This document shows, in pieces, positions 6,265 through 8,221 of a DNA stretch of 8,221 bases. Under the pieces are notes generated by a model that saw nothing but the letters and a program-made list of their open reading frames with translations, ran no database searches and was not told where the DNA came from. Each line of letters starts with the position of its first letter. Position 1 is the first letter of the stretch. Source of the DNA: a bacterium (lineage in GTDB: Bacteria > Blakebacterota > Blakebacteria > Blakebacterales > Blakebacteraceae); assembly GCA_025774205.1 (NCBI GenBank), contig JALGWK010000058.1, positions 1 through 8,221 on the forward strand. The letters run 5' to 3'. A program made the position numbers and the translations under genes.

Positions 6265-6294
6265 TCAATAAATGTGATCATTATCGCCTGTCAA
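6265..6294 (-). promoter_or_regulatory. Candidate sigma-70 promoter of the arsR-tusA-qmo-like operon
   Basis: On the minus strand TTGACA (6289-6294) is a perfect -35 box. TATTGA (6265-6270) is a weak -10 box (3 of 6) after an 18-base spacer. It lies 27 bases before the arsR-like ATG and leaves room for the AGGAG site. A CAAT/ATTG inverted repeat (6292-6295 and 6300-6303) overlaps the -35 box and could bind a repressor. The poor -10 box would fit a regulated promoter, or the true -10 may be different. Confidence 0.4.
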
Positions 6295-6310
6295 TAATAA
6301 TTGCCCGGTT

Positions 6311-6346
6311 CGGTGACGATCAGGACTGCATCGTCGCCAGTCACCG
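6311..6346. repeat. Nested inverted repeat between the two divergent promoters
   Basis: CGGTGAC (6311-6317) pairs perfectly with GTCACCG (6340-6346). Inside it GACGAT (6315-6320) pairs with ATCGTC (6330-6335) across a 9-base loop. The two pairings share three bases, so the element can form either arrangement. It lies upstream of both predicted -35 boxes, so it would not be in either transcript as predicted. It may be a binding site for an activator or repressor acting on both units. No factor can be named. Confidence 0.35.
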
Positions 6347-6403
6347 CGCTGATGACGCGAGTGTAATGATAGAATGTCCTGTCCTGGAGAATGCTCTATC
6401 CTA

Positions 6404-6431
6404 TTGACTATGTGTCTATAGTCATTATATC
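6404..6431 (+). promoter_or_regulatory. Candidate promoter with overlapping 7-bp inverted repeat, driving the repeat-protein gene
   Basis: TTGACT (6404-6409) resembles a -35 box and TATATC (6426-6431) a -10 box, with a 16-base spacer. A perfect inverted repeat, TGACTAT (6405-6411) and ATAGTCA (6418-6424) around GTGTCT, fills the space from the -35 box to just before the -10 box. A protein bound there would directly compete with or remodel RNA polymerase. The predicted start of transcription gives a leader of about 110 bases before the ATG at 6551. Confidence 0.45.
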
Positions 6432-6450
6432 TTAAGTTGCAGTGGACCGT

Positions 6451-6496
6451 CGGGTGGCCAGGCAAGGATGCGTATCCGGACTGTGTGGCTCACCCG
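6451..6496 (+). promoter_or_regulatory. Potential stem-loop in the 5' leader of the repeat-protein mRNA
   Basis: CGGGTG (6451-6456) pairs with CACCCG (6491-6496). CC (6458-6459) can pair with GG (6487-6488) just inside it. GGAT (6466-6469) pairs with ATCC (6474-6477) across a 4-base loop at the tip. The element would lie in the transcribed leader, about 55 bases before the ATG. I do not recognise it as a known riboswitch class. It could stabilise the mRNA or be chance. Confidence 0.3.
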
Positions 6497-6550
6497 CAGC
6501 GAGACGAGTTCATCAAGTCCACGCCGGGGGGGAACAATCAAGGGAGGGAC

Positions 6551-7201
6551 ATGTTGAAGACGAGGATATGTCTGATTTCGGCAGCTGTTCTTCTATGTGG
6601 GATAGTGTCATTCGCCTCTGTGCAGTCTCAGGAACCGCCGCAGCAGAATCAGCCGCCAGTGGTCTACGGCCGCGGCCAGGGTGGGATACCCTTCGCCTGG
6701 AATGACCTGAACAGGGACGGCGTCTGCGATCTGACCGGCCAGCCGGTCGGCCAGCGTCCGATTGCCTTCGGCGGCGGTCGGGGCCGCTGGGCCCAGGTCG
6801 GCCAGTTCGTCGGACAGGTTGCCGGTCAGGCGGGGATGCTCTATGGCCGCGGACGGGGTGGTGTGCCCTATGCCTGGAACGACCGGAACCAGGATGGTGT
6901 CTGCGATCTGACCGGCCAGCCGGTCGGCCAGCGTCCGATCGCCTTCGGCGGCGATCGCGGTCGTGGGACCATGGTCAGCCAGTTCGCCGGACAGGTTACC
7001 GGTCAGGCGGGGATGCTCTATGGCCGCGGACGGGGTGGTGTGCCTTACGCCTGGAACGACCGGAACCAGGATGGTGTCTGCGATCTGACCGGCCAGCCGG
7101 TCGGCCAGCGTCCGATTGCCTTCGGCGGTGGTCGGGGCATTGGTAACGGTCGGGGCCTTGGTAGCGGTCGGGGCCGCGGTGGTGGCCGGTGGTGGAGGTA
7201 A
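6551..7201 (+). CDS. Exported three-repeat protein with EF-hand-like loops and Gly/Arg-rich tail
   Basis: The 216-residue product starts at ATG 6551, preceded by a strong GGGAGGGA site. The first 25-30 residues form a signal peptide: basic MLKTR, hydrophobic ICLISAAVLLCGIVSFA, then a polar region with likely cleavage near ASVQS-QEPP. A Pro/Gln-rich linker follows. Three tandem 59-residue repeats start near residues 38, 97 and 156. Each contains YGRG, a GGIPFAWND or GGVPYAWND segment, a D-x-N-x-D-G-x-C-D loop resembling a calcium-binding EF-hand or dockerin loop, and the invariant core DLTGQPVGQRPIAFGG. The third repeat loses the Gln-rich GQAGM end and runs into GRGIGNGRGLGSGRGRGGGR. It is probably periplasmic or surface-located and binds a metal or other ligand; the single Cys per loop is notable. 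It is transcribed away from the sulfur operon and converges with a response regulator 20 bases downstream. No enzymatic domain is seen. Confidence 0.85.
   Translation: MLKTRICLISAAVLLCGIVSFASVQSQEPPQQNQPPVVYGRGQGGIPFAWNDLNRDGVCDLTGQPVGQRPIAFGGGRGRWAQVGQFVGQVAGQAGMLYGRGRGGVPYAWNDRNQDGVCDLTGQPVGQRPIAFGGDRGRGTMVSQFAGQVTGQAGMLYGRGRGGVPYAWNDRNQDGVCDLTGQPVGQRPIAFGGGRGIGNGRGLGSGRGRGGGRWWR
6662..7192 (+). repeat. Three tandem 177-bp coding repeats
   Basis: Units begin at 6662, 6839 and 7016, exactly 177 bases (59 codons) apart. A 41-base core (6722-6762 and the same positions plus 177 and plus 354) is identical in all three. Units 2 and 3 differ only at a few, mostly synonymous, positions over their first 120 bases or so. 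Unit 3 diverges at its end into a Gly/Arg-rich tail. Each core contains a near-palindrome, GACCGGC-CA-GCCGGTC (6733-6748, 6910-6925, 7087-7102). The high nucleotide identity indicates recent duplication or gene conversion. Confidence 0.9.
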
Positions 7202-7221
7202 TGTAAACGCTCCACCCTTGA

Positions 7222-7632
7222 TCAGATTTTCAGGAGTTCGGTGATCGTTTTCAGGAACGGTTCCGGGTCTATCGGCTTGGGGAAAAATCCGTCGGGCGGT
7301 GGTACCAGCCGGCGACCGCTCAGGAACTTTTCATAGCCGTACTTGTCACCTCCATACCCGGTCACCGCCGTCACGATGACCACCGGTATGGAAGCAAGAT
7401 CGGAATCACTCCTGATGTCCCTGTAAAACCGCGTTCCGGAGGCCTCCGGCATCGAGACATCAAGCGTTACCAGGTCAGGTCTTTCCTGACGGGCGACCTC
7501 GATGCCCTCTCTCCCATTCGAGGCGGAAACGGTCTCGTATCCGTTATCTCGGAGGAGCATCTCCAGATAACTCACCACGTCAGGTTCATCATCCACGATC
7601 AGGATCTTCTTCGTTTCTCCGGTGCTCGACAT
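7222..7632 (-). CDS. Single-domain response regulator (CheY-like receiver)
   Basis: This 136-residue protein consists of one receiver domain with no output domain. The acidic pair is D14-D15 (ILIVDDEPD), the phosphoacceptor is D58 (LVTLDVSMP), the switch threonine is T88 (VVIVTA) and the conserved lysine is K119 (FFPKPID). The distance from T88 to K119 is 31 residues. In E. coli CheY it is 22 (T87 to K109), so there is an extension of about 9 residues (around TGYGGDKYGYEKFLSGRR) in the beta4-alpha4-beta5 part. The start ATG has AAGGAG 7 bases upstream. The gene lies 71 bases downstream of another receiver protein on the same strand, and the two probably form an operon. With no output domain it should act by protein-protein contact or in a phosphorelay. 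No histidine kinase is in the window. Confidence 0.93.
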   Translation of the reverse strand: MSSTGETKKILIVDDEPDVVSYLEMLLRDNGYETVSASNGREGIEVARQERPDLVTLDVSMPEASGTRFYRDIRSDSDLASIPVVIVTAVTGYGGDKYGYEKFLSGRRLVPPPDGFFPKPIDPEPFLKTITELLKI

Positions 7633-7703
7633 CTCAGCTCTCCTTCTGATTCGAAACTGTTACCTGTATCACCGATTCAGGAACTGGACAGATTGCCTCC
7701 GAT

Positions 7704-8221
7704 TTACGCATCTGGCGGGCTCTTGCCTCTTAATGCTTCGAGGGCGCGTCGAAGGGCATGCGGCTCGGCTTTCGTCAGTTGCTCTTCGAGTTCTTCCTGC
7801 AGGTTGATCCGCTCCTCGTCATCCGGCGCCTCTTCCAGTCCCAGCGCCCGCTGAACGCTCCGGACGTAGTCGAGCGGTCGCACCGGCTTCTCGAGGTAAG
7901 TCCCCGGGCCGGAGATGACCCGGTTCTCCATGATGTCGTCGAGGTCGTCCTTCCCCAGTTCGTCCTGGGCATGGGCCGTGACGATGAGCACGGGGATTCG
8001 GGAGAGATCCTTGTCCTTCCGCAATTCATAGAGGAGCTTGTGTCCACTCTTGCCCGGCATGACCAGGTCGAGGGAAATGAAGTCAGGCCGCTGCTCTCTG
8101 ATGAGCTGCAGGGCTTCATTCCCATCCGATGCCGTCAGGACATTGAACTCTGCATCTCGGAGGATCTGGGCCAGGTACTCCCGCACATTCGGTTCATCAT
8201 CGACGACGAGTACGGTCTTCT
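7704..8221 (-). CDS. Response regulator receiver protein (N-terminal end outside the window)
   Basis: The frame is open to the window edge and the last in-window residues read KTVLVVDDEPNVREYLAQ, the start of a receiver domain, so probably only a few residues are missing. The GTG at 8184-8186 is an internal valine after the acidic pair, not the start. The phosphoacceptor Asp is encoded at 8067-8069 (FISLDLVMPG), followed by the switch Thr (VLIVTA) and Lys (YLEKPVRP). The Thr-Lys distance is 30 residues, again longer than in CheY, matching the neighbouring receiver. A tail of about 45 residues after the domain is rich in Glu and Leu (EERINLQEELEEQLTKAE and onward) and probably helical; it is not a DNA-binding domain. 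It is likely co-transcribed with the next receiver gene. The signal is unknown. Confidence 0.92.
   Translation of the reverse strand, partial: KTVLVVDDEPNVREYLAQILRDAEFNVLTASDGNEALQLIREQRPDFISLDLVMPGKSGHKLLYELRKDKDLSRIPVLIVTAHAQDELGKDDLDDIMENRVISGPGTYLEKPVRPLDYVRSVQRALGLEEAPDDEERINLQEELEEQLTKAEPHALRRALEALRGKSPPDA

Larger units (their letters stand above)
6239..6550. other. Divergent intergenic control region (312 bases, no gene)
   Basis: This stretch separates the minus-strand ArsR-headed operon from the plus-strand repeat-protein gene. It is markedly more AT-rich than the flanking genes near 6220-6310 and 6400-6435. It holds a candidate promoter on each strand, several inverted repeats and a roughly 115-base leader for the plus-strand gene. 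No coding potential is apparent. The in-frame extension upstream of the repeat protein (from 6437) has an untypical sequence and no ribosome binding site. Confidence 0.7.

Noticed and set aside
6239-6268. Upstream TTG start for the ArsR-type protein
   Set aside because: Those codons contain the AGGAG ribosome binding site for the ATG at 6238, and the extra residues do not look like family sequence.
5519-6271. Plus-strand open frame spanning mvhD-like, tusA and arsR-like genes in antisense
   Set aside because: It covers three well-supported minus-strand genes and their gaps, and its composition is artefactual.
6437-6550. In-frame N-terminal extension of the repeat protein
   Set aside because: It would bury the signal peptide 38 residues inside and it lacks a ribosome binding site, whereas ATG 6551 has GGGAGGGA directly upstream.
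6590-6605. Possible lipoprotein signal around the Cys in AVLLCG
   Set aside because: The residue before Cys is Leu, which does not fit a lipobox (Gly, Ala or Ser is needed), so an ordinary signal peptide is more likely.
6662-7192. CRISPR-like or mobile repeat array
   Set aside because: The units are 177 bases, in frame and coding throughout, with no spacer structure. They are protein repeats.
7202-7221. Terminator between the convergent repeat-protein and response-regulator genes
   Set aside because: Only 20 bases separate the stops, and no stem-loop with a T-run is visible on either strand.

Overview
The window is GC-rich bacterial DNA (roughly 60% by eye). It is dominated by one long minus-strand operon of redox and sulfur-transfer genes. 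The genes suggest an anaerobic or facultative bacterium that moves persulfide sulfur on carrier proteins and exchanges electrons with the quinone pool. Qmo/Hdr-type complexes like this are best known from sulfate reducers (Desulfobacterota and relatives), but they also occur in many uncultured lineages. The sequence alone does not fix the taxon.

Layout. (1) Positions 6238 down to 1, minus strand. In transcription order: an ArsR-family regulator; a TusA-like sulfur carrier; a stand-alone MvhD/FlpD-like iron-sulfur protein; an HdrA/QmoA-like flavoprotein with an inserted two-cluster ferredoxin domain; a second HdrA/QmoB-like flavoprotein with a C-terminal ferredoxin domain; a 104-residue winged-helix protein; a QmoC-like fusion of HdrC (two 4Fe-4S motifs) with an HdrE-type membrane cytochrome b; a DsrE-family sulfurtransferase with a CTPC motif; and the start of an unrecognised protein cut by the window edge. 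Five consecutive genes, from mvhD-like to qmoC-like, overlap by 4 to 8 bases, so they are probably translationally coupled. (2) Positions 6239-6550: a divergent control region with a candidate promoter in each direction, several inverted repeats and a folded leader. (3) Positions 6551-7201, plus strand: an exported protein with three 59-residue repeats, each carrying an EF-hand-like DxNxDGxCD loop, and a Gly/Arg-rich tail. (4) Positions 7222-8221, minus strand: two single-domain response regulators, the second cut by the window edge.

How the genes could work together (inference). TusA and DsrE would pass sulfane sulfur to or from a protein-bound acceptor. The two HdrA-like flavoproteins and the MvhD-like protein would carry the electrons. 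The QmoC-like subunit would link them to menaquinone or ubiquinone in the membrane. The ArsR-type protein at the head of the operon would sense sulfide, persulfide, redox state or a metal(loid). No HdrB (CCG-domain) subunit is present, so the complex resembles Qmo rather than methanogen Hdr or the sHdr sulfur-oxidation complex. It differs from classical qmoABC in three ways: the MvhD module is separate, sulfur carriers flank the complex, and a DNA-binding-type protein is embedded in the operon.
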